The notes beneath the pieces were generated by a model. It searched no databases, was not told the origin of the DNA, and worked only from the letters and a program-made list of their open reading frames with translations. From Cyclostephanos tholiformis (lineage: Eukaryota; Bacillariophyta; Thalassiosirophyceae; Thalassiosirales; Thalassiosiraceae), in assembly GCA_036939975.1 (NCBI GenBank), contig JALLPB010001193.1, positions 1 to 10,805 of the forward strand: a stretch of 10,805 nt of DNA, in the 5' to 3' direction. Shown here piece after piece: positions 1-8,826 of the stretch. Each line of letters begins with the position of its first letter. Position 1 is the first letter of the stretch. The position numbers were made by a program, and so were the translations under genes.

Positions 1-35
1 AATTGGTACTGTAGAATACATTTAATTTGCCAGAA

Positions 36-677
36 GGATTTTTTGGTCTTGTGAGTGAGGTAGGCGGCCCTCCTCTGCATTAAAAATGCATCACACTATT
101 CAACAACAACGTGCCAACCATTGGGTGGGTCACTCGCCTCACATCTAGATGATCACTGGTAGCGGAACACTTTATTCAGGCACTCGCACTAGGGCTGAGG
201 ACCCAGCAAGCCTGCCCACTCATGCCAATTCACATTGTAGGAAAACACAACACAATATCAGATTTGTTGTCGCAATCTTTTGGCAGCACGCCGGCATGGC
301 ATTGCAAAACAAATGCAGATTTACTAACCCTCTTTAACAATATGTTTCCTCTCCCCAACCAGAGCTCATGGACTGTCTTCCACCTGAACTGCAAAGTGGT
401 TACACTTGTGATTTCCGCCTTGCATACGCAGCATTTTGTGCTGGATGATTGGAGGCAACTGCCCACAACGGGGAAGGACACTGGTGAAATTGGTGCACGT
501 ACGTCCAACCTCTGGGGGTGGATCCATATTTTATTAACACACCATTCAAAACTCGCGTACGATGCCTCACAGGATTTGCTGAGCAGACATGAACAGGTTA
601 CTTTGGGCGAGGATGACAAGTACAGAGTAGCACAGTATCTCAAGCACTCACAACCATTGGCCAGACAATCACTCTAG
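36..677 (+). pseudogene. RNase H C-terminal region plus linker of a YR retrotransposon polyprotein (broken, left end cut off)
   Basis: One frame (codons in phase with 222) reads from before base 60 to 677. A stretch NNVPTIGWVTRL near 105-140 matches the position where retrotransposon RNase H normally has an Asp followed by N-x-PTV-x-W; here the Asp position reads Asn. A second block, HIVGKHNTISDLLSQSFG (about 228-281), corresponds to the usual HI-x-GK-x-N-x(2)-AD-x-LSR end of retrotransposon RNase H. A linker of about 130 residues follows (WTVFHLN, VISAL, LDDWRQLPT, GEIGARTSNLWGWI) before the recombinase. Stops interrupt the frame at 81-83 (TAA) and 150-152 (TGA). The frame is lost near 660-677, and the recombinase continues in another phase. 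RNase H would remove the RNA template during cDNA synthesis. The family match is from memory. Confidence 0.68.
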
Positions 678-1651
678 CCAGAAACAAAAATCTAACAAAG
701 GTAAATGGGTCTGATAAATTCCTTCCCATCATACAGGTCGCACTGGAAGGATATGCAAAATTGGATCTCCTTACAAGGAAAATGCTTCCAGTGGAGGCAG
801 ATGTCCTTGGACTTTTGGTCAAACTGGGGTATGGGAAGGACAGCACGACACAGTCACAGGCCATTGGGGACCTGTTGCTTGTTGCATTCTACTATCTACT
901 GCGCATTGGTGAGTACACTGTTAAGGGAAAGAGAAAAAACAACAAACGGGTCAAACAGACAGTACAATTCAAACTGGAGGACATCAAATTCTTTAAGAAA
1001 AACAAACGGCATACACTGGTCTGCCTCCCTGATAACGCACCAGCCAAATTATTTCTGACAGCCGACAGCGCGACCCTCAAGCTCGACAACCAAAAAAACA
1101 GCTGGAAGGGAGTATGTGTGCACCAGGAGGCAAATGGGAAGCCATTTAAGTGCCCGGTCAGAGCGCTTGCATGCCGAGTGCTTCATTTACGTACTCACAA
1201 TGCTGGTAAGAAAACTTTTTTATTGATGTTCTTTCACAAAAGCTTCCAATTTGATGTTTGTGGTGAAGACATCAGCAAGAGCCTCTAACTTGCAGCAATT
1301 ATATTACAGTACCCATCAACATGAGGTATCCCTATAGACAGAATCAATACACACTCGCTATGGAGCAGTGGGGCTAACGTGCTAGCACTGTCCGGGTACT
1401 CCAACATGCAAATCCAAAAAATGGGATGATGGAAAGGAGCAACCTTCAAGGAATATGTAAGAGAAGAACTCGCATGCTACTCCACTGGCATGACCGCTAA
1501 CATGAAACAAAATTTTAAATTCATCAATATCTCAGGGAATGTGTACCACAATGTTACGGAGTCGTGTGTCTTGGCAGATTACAATGTCAATGGTGCAAGG
1601 CTGCACAGGCTCCCCACGGGATTTGTGCACAGACCACCTGTTCACAAATGA
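671..1651 (+). pseudogene. Tyrosine recombinase of the same YR retrotransposon (frameshifted, stop-interrupted, catalytic Arg lost)
   Basis: This segment continues the polyprotein in a different phase from the RNase H part. The helical core segment AFYYLLRIGEYT carries the first catalytic Arg (codon 902-904) in the typical L-R-x-GE box. The C-terminal catalytic block lies in the same phase: HSLW at 1352-1363, then QKMG-stop-WKGATFKEYVREE, whose Tyr (1454-1456) fits the nucleophile in the usual G-R-W-K-x(3-5)-Y arrangement. The HxxR motif reads H-S-L-W, so the second catalytic Arg is gone (CGG to TGG is the simplest path). In-frame stops occur at 1286-1288, 1322-1324 and 1427-1429, and the frame ends at 1649-1651. 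The active protein would cut and rejoin cDNA through a covalent 3'-phosphotyrosine link; this copy cannot. Confidence 0.75.
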
Positions 1652-2428
1652 AATGATATCAGTTACAGTGCATGCACACAGCTGATCGAGATTTTTGCGG
1701 ACTTGTGCAGGCATAAGGGAACAATGGGGCCAGTTTTGTTGAAGGTTGGGCCGGGGATGGACAGTCCTGACGCCCGTGTGATACAGGCATCCGTCGGGGT
1801 CCATCCCCTGTCTTGGGTGGGTGTGATCCCAAACTAGCCCCTAGGGATGAACAGCATGGTTGGTGGATGACTTATGTCCCCAGGGGCCAGGGCCTAGGAT
1901 TTGCATCAGGGGATACTAACCCTACATTTTAGGCACCACAATACACCTTTGTAGTTGTAGTAAGGGGGAGGTTGTATCCAATCACCATGTCATGTGTCCG
2001 TCAAGGGATGTCGAACCAAGGTCCAGTCATCAGACTTGACAGCGACGAAACAGTTTGTGCATAGAAGCAAGGCTTATCCTCTTTGTTGTAGTGCAATAAA
2101 TTGATACCCCCCTGCGATTGATTGTTAGCACGCATTGGATATTGGGTCTCTACTGAGCCAAACTGGTGGGTGTCAGTATTAGACCTTAACAAAGGTCTGT
2201 GCTAATTGGGCTAAATAGGTAGAGACCATCATGGCGCTCTCTTCTACAACATTCTTGGTCCAGATAGTGCCATTTTGCCATCACGACAACAAATATTACA
2301 GATGCATTCCAGCACAGTTATCATTGCTGCAGTCATTAGCCATCACCGGAGGAAGCCAACAATGCTCACGGCTCATAATATAACAATCAACTTAATAGTA
2401 CAGGTGGTGGGGGGTGAGGAGAGCTCAA
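1652..2428. other. No recognisable gene; possible 3' noncoding part of the YR element followed by unassigned sequence
   Basis: No reading frame here has recognisable motifs, and the short frames on both strands look accidental. The part just after 1651 could be the 3' noncoding region of the YR element. I could not identify a terminal repeat or target duplication to mark its end. The one clear local structure is a 7-bp perfect inverted repeat, AGACCTT/AAGGTCT, at 2181-2187 and 2192-2198 with a 4-base loop. Confidence 0.5.
2181..2198. repeat. Short perfect inverted repeat (7-bp arms, 4-base loop)
   Basis: AGACCTT and AAGGTCT are exact reverse complements separated by AACA. There is no flanking gene whose terminator or operator it could be. 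A single 7-bp hairpin may be chance in a window of this size. Confidence 0.5.
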
Positions 2429-2475
2429 CATTTGTAAAGCATGGCGTGTTGACAATGTGCCATGCTTTACAAATG
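2429..2475. repeat. Perfect 17-bp inverted repeat with 13-base spacer
   Basis: Bases 2429-2445 (CATTTGTAAAGCATGGC) are the exact reverse complement of 2459-2475. The spacer 2446-2458 can continue the stem through three G-U pairs and a TTG/CAA triplet, so the whole 47 bases can fold into almost one hairpin. It lies in noncoding sequence between two decayed elements. Possible origins are a small palindromic or miniature element, the folded-back remains of terminal repeats, or a template-switch palindrome. The sequence does not say which. Confidence 0.9.
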
Positions 2476-2590
2476 AATTGCCGATGCAGACAATTACAGT
2501 GATGCCAATCATTTCCATGGGCACAGTCCATCATCCTCAGAGGACATAATTGGTGGTCATGGGAAGAAGGGTGGTTTCTGGAGGCTAGTA

Positions 2591-2608
2591 GGGGTGGTGG
2601 GGGGGGGG
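2591..2608 (+). repeat. G-rich run, possible G-quadruplex former
   Basis: The run reads GGGGTGGTGG followed directly by eight more Gs, giving a ten-G homopolymer at 2599-2608. Several G tracts within 18 bases could form a quadruplex. The homopolymer is also a place where read length may be wrong. Confidence 0.6.
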
Positions 2609-2784
2609 ATGAAAAGTCTGGGTTAGTTGAGCAGCGCATCAACAATGCATTATGCTTTTGAATAGCTCATAAATGGTAAAAACAATTTTTTTATACTTTT
2701 AATGACATAGACTTGTCTTGGATCATGTTGGATGATGGTTGAATGCCTTAGCACCTGGGTGGGGGTGCCACAGTTGCCGTGGAG

Positions 2785-2802
2785 CCATGGCGGCCGCCAT
2801 GG
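2785..2802. repeat. Perfect 18-bp palindrome CCATGGCGGCCGCCATGG
   Basis: The 18 bases read identically on both strands. They contain a NotI recognition sequence (GCGGCCGC) centred between two NcoI sequences (CCATGG). It sits in otherwise AT-rich noncoding DNA. It may be a natural dyad (a protein-binding site or transposon palindrome); the look of a cloning linker is worth excluding. Confidence 0.9.
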
Positions 2803-3297
2803 TCAGGTTTTTTATCTAGCTTCTGCCTAGCAAATTGTACATAAATACCCACCAACTCCAAAACCAACACATTTACCAACCACTTTCCCACCATATATCT
2901 GGTCAAAAATGTTTGGATGTGGAGGTTTGAAGAAATTAACCTCAATGAGTTCATAATAAAAATGTTTGAGCCATAATTGCTGACGGCTCATTCATGATAA
3001 GGTCCATAGGCCTAGATGAGGCATCAGATGCCAATGTAGAATTGTGCTTTGTGGGCCTTGTCCATACATTTCCTGAAATTAGCGATATTAATCTCAAATT
3101 CCACTGTAGGATGGAGGAAAAAATTTTTCAGCAATGTACCTAATGAAGACGTTGCATTTTGTAGAACTGAGAGGTGGTGTCTCCCCTACATGTAATTCGT
3201 GTGTAACTTCCTAAAATAGAACAGATAACCATATAGGAACTACTACCATTATTCACCTAACAATATGACTTATCCCCATGCCTCCTATGATTTATTC

Positions 3298-4538
3298 CTA
3301 ATCACAATGATCATGATTCTCACATCTAGCATTGTTGTGGTGACAAGCAGAGGAGCAAATACATCCTGCTTTGAAGCATTTGCAGGATTTGGTGGTACAG
3401 GCACCCCTGCAACTGCGGATCATCAATCCCTTACCTTGTTTGGTGACAAGAGAATCATTGGCAGAACCCTCATGTTCCGAAATAACCTTCATTATTCTCC
3501 AATTCAGAAACACTGCATTGAGTCCCAACAACCTCATGTTGTTCCGGGGCCACTAATCTGAGAAAATTTGAAGTAATCACCATTAGACTTAAGAAGCTTT
3601 GACTTAATGAATACAAGCCTCATTTTGGTCTGATTGAGTTCGACTATGACACTGGCCAAGCATTGGTTGTCTACCTTTAGCCTGTCAAAGTTTGACATAG
3701 GGATCTGAACCACCTCACCAAACAAGAAGACATTCTGAAGGGGGATACCTCCCATTTAATCCAATGCGGTTGCCTTCATCCACTTTATGCTCAACTTAAG
3801 TGATTTTGCTGCATGCTTGTGAATAGATGCATGCTGGGGAGATATGGCATGAGCATCGGCAATCTCCATCACTGCCATCAAAGCTGATGTTGGTGGCACA
3901 TTCTTGAAATGCTCTACGTTCTTCTAGAATGGATGTTGAATGTAATTGCAGATGTACAGATTGCCGACGCCATCATCACCAGACCAATCAAGGCAACAAA
4001 TCTCAAGGTTGTCAACATTGCTGAGCTCATACTTGTTATTCCTAATCCTTGTGATGAAGGATGGAATGAAAGATGCTACATTTGTAATGTCTTTCACATC
4101 CACACCCCATGCAATCCAAATCTTTGTCCATAGCTTGATGTTACTTAGAAATTCCCCATAGACAATGACGTTGATGAAGAGTTCATGCACAAGTGTCTCC
4201 CACATTGAGATATCCTTGTCATTGTCATCCACCTCCTCCTCCTTGACAATCTTGGCTTCAGGAATAGTGTCATCATCATCTTCTGCCTTGCTTCTGGCAA
4301 TGAGTTCTTCTATGGCTAGGGGAGTGAGTCCTCCGTTTTCATCACCTCTGTCCAATACAATTGCATCAACAGCCCCATGCTTGCCAACGACTTTGGTCTC
4401 CATCTCTGCACCAGCTACAACTGCTTATTCTTCCATTGACACTTCTGTGATAGCTGCTGCTACATCTGCTGCATATGTGGCTGCCGGCATAAAGGCATCA
4501 TCTTCAGGATCTGCCTCCTTACCAATGTAATCACACAT
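3298..4538 (-). pseudogene. Transposon-derived protein with acidic N-terminal half and KRBA2/SCAND3-like Cys-rich tail (broken)
   Basis: One minus-strand frame runs from an ATG at 4538-4536 down to about 3536, with stops at 4427-4425 (TAA) and 3923-3921 (TAG). A frameshift near 3540 then moves it to the phase ending at 3298-3300. From N to C it has an acidic stretch (KEADPEDDA, AEDDDDTIPEA, KEEEVDDNDKD), then a segment with WTKIWIAWGVDV and IPSFITRIRNNKYELS. Next comes a basic helix-like segment (KHAAKSLKLSIKWMKATA), a FGEVVQIPMSNFDR block and, at about 3306-3420, a Cys-rich tail with CRGACTTKSCKCFKAG, CICSSACHHNN and a final CENHD. The GQG-x(5)-C-x-C, C-x(3)-C-x(4)-C-x-C and C-x(3)-CH-x(4)-C-x-N spacing recalls the C-terminal tail of KRBA2/SCAND3-type proteins derived from transposon integrases. 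I see no integrase catalytic triad, so the family is uncertain. Confidence 0.55.
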
Positions 4539-4783
4539 CAGAAACCCTGTTTCACCCAACTGTAAACATTAATATTATTGCATAGTATTTATTTACTTTT
4601 CAGTAACCATTGAAGTTATCCTATAATTTTCATATTTAGGGTGCAACTGATAAATGGCTGCTGGGTAGCCATGTAACTCTGCCAAACAACCGGGAGAAAG
4701 CTTACATTTCAATTAATTGTTTACACTATGGCGATCAGCTCTGTAAATAAAATTGCTATAAATGAATGGTTAAGGTCAAACAT
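4539..4783. other. Divergent spacer between the minus-strand pseudogene and the + strand non-LTR element
   Basis: This AT-rich stretch holds no gene. It lies between the N-terminus of the minus-strand frame (open on the minus strand to about 4570) and the first endonuclease codons of the + strand element. It should contain the 5' untranslated region of the latter. A 6-bp inverted repeat, ATGGCT/AGCCAT, occurs at about 4654-4672. I see no convincing promoter element or target-site duplication. Confidence 0.45.
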
Positions 4784-5775
4784 ATGAGGGTTTCTGATGA
4801 ATGTCAACAGTTTTTTGAACAGACTATGTGGTAACGAAAAAGTAGAATGGGCTAGAGAAATCCACAACAAGCTGGAGGTGGATATGGCTGCATACTGCAA
4901 GCACCAACTCAACATGCAGCACAAAAAGAACTGCAATGGGTTTAATCAGCTATTTAATGGGGGGGAAGCAGTGGTTCAGTCGGTGGTGGCCCATAACATA
5001 CACAAAAATGTGGGGAGGACTCAACAAGGTGGGACTAGCCTGCTCTTATTTGGACGATCGACAGAACAGCTAGACCACGATGAAACAGGGAAGGACCCTT
5101 TTGGACTTGGTAGATGGACAGTGATGACCCTCCAAGGGGGCGGGGTGTGCAGGAGGGTTATCTGTGGGTACAACCCCTGTGGAAGCAGTAAACTCAATAG
5201 CGGAACAACCTATCAACAGCCACACAGATACTTCATTACCAGGGAATAGGACCTGACATGCCCATGAAAACGGATCTGCTGCACCAGCTGGAGATGTGGC
5301 ATCAAGAAGGAGACCACCTGATTGATGCATGGATGCAAACGAGGATATTTACCATAAATTGATCAGGAAGTCCCTGACAAAAAGGGAAGGCTTGAATATG
5401 GTGGAGGTTGTGGGTGAGTTTACAGGCAAGCATTTAGGCCCAACCTTCTTCAGGGGCTTGAAACTGATAGATTGGATATGGGCTTACTTGGACATCATGG
5501 TGACACATAAATGTGTGATGCCTGCAGGATTCAGTGTGGGAGACCACCGTCTCTTCTTCTTCATCATCGACTTTCAAGAGGCCAGTCTCGTAGGTGAGGC
5601 TCGTCAATGGATTGCACATTTCACGTCACGTTGTTTGAACACCAAGGCATCAAATGGGGTGACACAGAAGTATCTTCAGCAACTAGAAGAAAACTTAGCA
5701 CACCACAGACTAATCGAATGTCTGGGACAACTGCATATAACCTGCAAATCCAAACGGGATTCTAGCATGTTCTGA
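4784..5775 (+). pseudogene. AP-type endonuclease domain of the non-LTR element (frameshifted)
   Basis: This is the first domain of the element's ORF2, which would nick the target site to prime reverse transcription. The first phase (4797-5249) starts with NVNSF, the family's W-N-x-NG-like opening; the preceding codons from 4784 (MRVS) are in another phase. It continues through AAYCKHQLNM and GLGRWTVMTLQG to a stop at 5250-5252. The frame then moves to the phase of 5329, with DANED (5332-5346, the D-x-N motif) and VGDHRLF containing the catalytic Asp (5542-5544) and His (5545-5547) expected from S-DH of APE-type nucleases. The Glu normally found after the A-L-Q/C block is replaced by Lys (4899-4901). 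No upstream gag-like ORF is visible, and the start codon is uncertain. Confidence 0.7.
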
Positions 5776-6721
5776 ACAAACTAGATAAACAGAGCAGGGA
5801 TCTTATGCTCAATGCAGAAAAGAAATGCCGCGGGATAAAGTTGGGATGAATCCTTTTTCACCGGAGGCTGCATTGTGGATCTGCCGGACACAAGTCAACC
5901 GATCTCTGCTTCGTTACCACCACAGACTCATTCGCAACAGGGGAAATCTTAAGCGGACCACGCGGAGATGTGGGATTCAGAACTGCTTGGCACTCTCAGT
6001 GGAGGAGATCCTTCTATGCTTAAAAGCTTGCATCACACAGTGTGATCATTTCAGGATTCATGGAAAGCAGTATTGTAGAAAGCATCTCCAGGAATGTCTC
6101 CAGCGGGCACAGGTGATTGAGGATGACCAATGGGAAAAGGAGGTTCTGGCCATCATACAGCAGGAGAGAGATAAAAGTATCTGGTGTAGGATCAACTATG
6201 TGATGGGAAAGGCTCATGGGGGCTCGGTGCGTAGGGTATTGGTCAACCCTGGGGACCAAGATGGTTCTCTAATGAAACACACCATGGCGGAAGAGGTCCA
6301 AGAGGCAATCTTCACACACATTCACCATAAATGATTCTTCTTTGCCAAAAATGCACCAATTTGTTCAGGTAAATTGCATGGTTTGTTCAGGTACAATACG
6401 GTGACAAAGACCACATGTGCCATCCTAAATGGCACCTTTGCATACCCATCTGATTTTGACCAGGCAACTAAAGAAATCTGTAAGGAATGCACACGGATTC
6501 GGACGAGGATACCAAAGAATTCTCTGGATACTGTAGTCACCAAGGAGGACTGGCAGCACCAGTGGAGGGGACGGCAAGAATCAACTTCCTCCTCAGAGTC
6601 CGAGCTTCACTTCAGGCACTATATTGCATGAAATTCATCTGACCATATCTCATATTTCCATGCTCTGAAGGTCACCCTAGTTTTATGAAGAGGGATTGTT
6701 CTGAAATGGTGTGCAGCAAAG
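5772..6721 (+). pseudogene. Linker between endonuclease and reverse transcriptase (ORF2 continuation)
   Basis: A short segment, LNKLDKQSRDLMLNAEKKC (5772-5828), lies in one phase. After a frameshift near 5845, the phase of 5825 continues without change through the RT. The region is basic and helical (KQYCRKHLQECLQRAQ, then EKEVLAIIQQERDKSIW, then RINYVMGK). It ends in a Ser-rich block, STSSSESELHFRHYIA, which in this family sits just before the RT fingers. Stops fall at 6332-6334, 6629-6631 and 6686-6688. It probably links endonuclease and RT in one polypeptide, and no separate function is assigned. Confidence 0.62.
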
Positions 6722-7204
6722 GTGCTGTTTTTTGACATGGTTTGCCAGACAAGACGGTCCACAGGAATAAGCTCCATTGATGCTGATAACTGCTACAACC
6801 ACATCACTCACCCAAATGTGTCCATGGCTTTCCAATCGCTGGGCGTTCCACAAGAGGTGGCAGCATTGATGCTATCCACTATCCAAGACATGTGCTTCTT
6901 TCTTAGAACAGGATTTGGTGACTCAACTGCTTACGCAGGCTTCAGTGGTGGAAAGAAAACACAGGGGATGTGCCAAGGGAATAAGGCTGTGCCAGCGGGA
7001 TGGACAGTCACAAGTGTAGCAATGATCCAGGTGCACAAATGGAAAGGCCATGGAATACACCTCAAATGCCATCTTTCAGGAATGGAGCTGCACCTGATTA
7101 GGACGCTCTTTGTTGATGACACCAACCTAGAACGATTTGACGTGCATAAGATCAAAACAGCTATGGAAGCACATGCCGCACTCCAGTGGAGTATCCGCAA
7201 CTAG
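6722..7204 (+). pseudogene. Reverse transcriptase palm domain with FVDD box (fingers largely missing)
   Basis: This is the catalytic core that would copy the element RNA at the nicked target. Motif A is SSIDADNCY, with Asp at 6779-6781. Motif B is QGMCQGN...P (6962-6994), in which a Lys (6983-6985) stands where I expect Gly. Motif C is FVDD (7109-7120), the variant of Y/F-x-DD used by many non-LTR elements. Spacing from motif A to C is 110 codons, as expected. Only about 30 codons separate the HYIA block from motif A, whereas RT fingers need roughly 100, so an in-frame deletion close to 6705-6720 is likely. The frame closes at 7202-7204 (TAG), where the next residues continue in phase, so the stop is a point mutation, probably of a Trp codon. 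Confidence 0.78.
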
Positions 7205-7831
7205 AGACAGCTATTAATTGCCATAGGCAGGGCACTCAAACCCACAAAGTGCTTCTACCATTTGATCTCATTCTCGTGGCTTCAGGATGGCACGTGGAGG
7301 TATGATGCAAATGAGAATGTCCCAGAGCTTACAATCACGGTCTCTCTCAAAGATGGGACAGTGGCAGCAATAGAACATCTCCCAGTAGACAACCTGACAA
7401 AAACTCTAGGACAGATGACGTGCCCAACCGGAAGGAGTGAGGGTGCAATAATGCAGATGCAGGTAAAGGTGAGGGGTTGGCTAACCAAAGCTTTTGTGAG
7501 TAAGCTCAACAAATGCTACCTTTCCTTCCTCCTGGACAAGCAATTTTGGCCAGGTGTATTCTTTGGAATCACCTGCATATGTGCACCCTTTGCCACTCTG
7601 GAGGACTGCCTCATGAAAACCTACTACAAAATGTTGCCACTTTGTGGTATATGCCATTCAGCGAACAAGGAACTTAGACAACTGGAAAGGGGTTTCTGTG
7701 GAGCTGGCCTACCAAACCAAGGGGTAGAATGCTTAGTGGGACAGCTTGAAAAACTATTCACTCACTATGGAAGCAGGTCAGGAATTGGAATCCACATGCA
7801 AGCGTTGATGGATGGAGATTTTCACTATTGA
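7205..7831 (+). pseudogene. RT thumb/post-RT region of the non-LTR element
   Basis: The segment continues in the RT phase straight past the stop at 7202-7204. It includes QLLIAIGRALKPTKCFYHL, the counterpart of the G-x-L-x(3)-KT/K-C segment after the FVDD box. It continues with FSWLQDGTWRYDAN, LGQMTCPTG, LLDKQFWPGVFFGI and LRQLERGFCGAGLP, a conserved block of this diatom-type family. It closes at a stop at 7829-7831. Its likely role is as the thumb and RNA-binding extension of the RT. No catalytic motif is expected. Confidence 0.65.
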
Positions 7832-8658
7832 GGGTGGGATATTCAAGCAGCTTCTTAGTGAGCCCTATTCTCTGTCTGGGAAATGGGTGACCCATTGTTG
7901 ACATGTTTGGTCTCCAAGTCGTAATCTCACCCCACCCCCTCAATCACCCTTGAAAAAATGATCATTGGCTGATGTGAGTCTTATTGGAACAGGGCTTCAG
8001 CGAGGAGGAAATGATCCACCTGAACCGGGTACAGTGCCACCAACAGGTCCTCTTCCTTTCTGACATCTTCGACATGGGTGGCAGAACCCTTGATCGACGG
8101 TACCTCACCTGGCAGCTGAACAAGGAGGTATGGTCATCTCTTTTGTTCCCATTAGAATCACCCCCGCATCAAGACTTCCACCTATGGCAACAAGCACTAA
8201 TGCTCCTAGTTCCAAGAGGCCATGCCATGCATCAGCTGGGGTCCTTCATAGGGAATGGTCACAAAATCTGGGAATGGCATCTTGATCAAGAAAGCAGCCT
8301 GTTATATAAGACAAGCAGATCAACCATGGATGTGTATTCTCCATTCAATGCCGGTGGTCGAACATGGCATGCTAACTGGTGGTCATTGGAGATGAGGGAG
8401 GTACCACAAGTCTCTATGGGCACGATGTGCACAGTCAAGGATGAAAGGGGCAGAAATGTGTTTATTAGCTCACAGGCTGAAGTACCTCATGTGCCTAAGA
8501 CAATGCCGGATTTTTGGGGAGTGCTAAAAAAGTGGGAGTGCACATGGGTGTGGGACAATCTCCAGTGGATAGGGGAGGATGATTGGCTCACAATGGCAAT
8601 TGCGGAAGGCATGTGCATTGCGGTAATGGATGGGTCATACATGAGAGACCTGTATTGA
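7832..8658 (+). pseudogene. Region between RT and RNase H, ending in the first RNase H strand (frameshifted)
   Basis: Between 7832 and 7983 the protein similarity jumps between phases (EGGIFKQLLSEPYS, WVTH, VDMFGLQVV) and seems to lack about 30 bases near 7890. The phase of 7984 is then open to 8658: GFSEEEMIHLNRVQCHQQVLF, FDMGGRTLDRRYL, WQQALMLLVPRGHA and WVWDNLQWIGEDD. It runs into VMDGSYMRDLY, whose Asp (8629-8631) fits the first catalytic Asp of RNase H. The frame ends by a shift just after this motif. No activity is assigned to the central part, which is typical of this family's ORF2. Confidence 0.62.
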
Positions 8659-8816
8659 CTATCAACTCAGCAGTGGTAGTTCTAGAGTGTACGAAGGGGA
8701 GGGGGCAGGTATGGTGCTCCTTCCCAGAGGCATCATGGGTGGCATACAGCTATAGAGGAGAACTGATTGGGCTAATGGCTATACACCTCATCCTGTTGGC
8801 TATCAGCTGGAACTGA
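8623..8816 (+). pseudogene. RNase H domain remnant, N-terminal half only
   Basis: The first Asp (8629-8631, in DGSYM) lies in the phase of 7984. After a shift near 8655, the continuation AVVVLECTKGRGQVWCSFPEASWVAYSYRGELIGLMAIHLILLA lies in the phase of 8583. It carries the second catalytic residue, Glu (8760-8762), in the Y-R-GEL-x-GL motif. The spacing of about 43 codons fits RNase HI. The expected third and fourth catalytic residues (the YSD strand and the H-x(n)-D end) are absent. The sequence leaves the fold at the stop 8814-8816 and resumes far downstream in the protein, so several hundred bases were probably deleted near 8815-8825. Confidence 0.66.
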
Positions 8817-8826
8817 CAAGATTATA

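Larger units (their letters stand above)
1..1651 (+). mobile_element. DIRS/Ngaro-like tyrosine-recombinase retrotransposon, 3' part, decayed
   Basis: An RNase H C-terminal region is followed, on the same strand and in the same order, by a tyrosine recombinase. That order defines YR retrotransposons (DIRS, Ngaro, PAT groups), which integrate by tyrosine recombination instead of using a DDE integrase. The window opens inside the RNase H domain, so the reverse transcriptase and left terminus are outside it. I see no methyltransferase-type motif between RNase H and recombinase, which fits Ngaro-like better than classical DIRS-1. I could not locate the right terminus: coding similarity stops at 1651, and terminal or internal complementary repeats cannot be tested without the left end. 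Stops and a frameshift show that the copy is inactive. Confidence 0.7.
2476..3297. other. No supported gene; AT-rich stretch with a G run and a GC palindrome
   Basis: No frame has recognisable domains. A minus-strand frame of 68 codons (2748-2954) and a few codon-like minus-strand stretches between about 3000 and 3230 exist. They are short or stop-interrupted and match nothing I know. They could be eroded 3' sequence of the minus-strand element that ends at 3298, but this is unproven. Confidence 0.5.

Noticed and set aside
1532..1804. Minus-strand 90-codon frame opposite the recombinase C-terminus
   Set aside because: It overlaps the real + strand recombinase frame and has no domain signal; it is a shadow frame.
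2373..2645. Minus-strand frame with a run of prolines (SSPPPPPLL)
   Set aside because: The prolines come from the G run read on the other strand, and the frame also crosses the 17-bp inverted repeat. It is probably accidental.
2748..2954. Minus-strand 68-codon frame with a hydrophobic middle (LVNVLVLELVGIYVQF)
   Set aside because: Too short, no known motif, and it crosses the 18-bp palindrome. I could not separate it from a chance frame in noncoding DNA.
4541..4612. Minus-strand intron of about 40 bases (GTAAAT to TTTACAG) just upstream of the acidic ORF
   Set aside because: The 5' site is weak, no exon coding upstream was recognised, and the ORF already has a plausible ATG at 4538.
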